Shown in pieces: positions 5,483 to 5,485 of a DNA stretch of 5,485 nt. How positions within the stretch are numbered: the stretch's first letter is position 1; each line of letters opens with the position of its first letter. The translations under genes were made by a program, and so were the position numbers. Source of the stretch: Anaerolineae bacterium (GTDB taxonomy: Bacteria; Chloroflexota; Anaerolineae; 4572-78; NAK82); contig JAUVRU010000184.1 of assembly GCA_030597485.1 (NCBI GenBank), positions 1 through 5,485 of the forward strand, read 5' to 3'. Under the pieces are notes generated by a model. It was not told the DNA's origin. It was given only the letters and a program-made list of their open reading frames with translations, and ran no database searches.

Positions 5483-5485
5483 CTG

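Noticed and set aside
5479..5485. GTG overlapping the methyltransferase stop codon as a possible next gene start
   Set aside because: Only a few bases remain in the window, so no coding content can be judged.

Overview
The window is GC-rich bacterial chromosomal DNA. It holds five genes plus the first codons of a sixth, arranged as two divergent units, with at least three recognisable sigma70-type promoters. Nothing in the sequence is a taxonomic marker. The combination of a ModE-MoeA pair, a FecR-type protein with a galactose-binding-like tail and a GT39-type membrane protein fits Chloroflexota (Anaerolineae-like) genomes, but that placement is an inference.

Left part (minus strand, 1-542): a promoter at 542-514 drives a single-domain ModE-type winged-helix regulator (454-110). 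Thirty-four bases later comes the beginning of moeA, which leaves the window at base 1. moeA appears to start at a TTG codon with a very strong Shine-Dalgarno sequence. This is a molybdenum cofactor unit.

Middle (plus strand, 549-1559): a near-consensus promoter points away from the modE promoter, with only 6 bp between the two -35 boxes. It drives a radical SAM protein of the PflX/COG1313 type (614-1534). The gene ends inside a 14-bp-arm hairpin (1521-1559), which also covers the -35 box of the next promoter.

Right part (plus strand, 1553-5482): an extended -10 promoter (TGGTATAAT) starts what looks like a three-gene unit. Its members are a membrane-anchored FecR-like protein with a C-terminal carbohydrate-binding-like domain (1623-2852), a polytopic GT39/PMT-like glycosyltransferase (2861-4585), and a class I methyltransferase-fold protein whose SAM-binding motif I is atypical (4631-5482). 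The tight 8-bp junction between the first two suggests they work together, plausibly at the cell surface in glycan or glycoprotein synthesis; no substrate can be read from the sequence. The methyltransferase is 45 bp further on, behind a short tandem repeat that contains a consensus -35 hexamer.

There are no RNA genes, CRISPR arrays, insertion sequences or gene-free stretches over 300 bases. The longest non-coding gap is the 159-bp divergent control region at 455-613.
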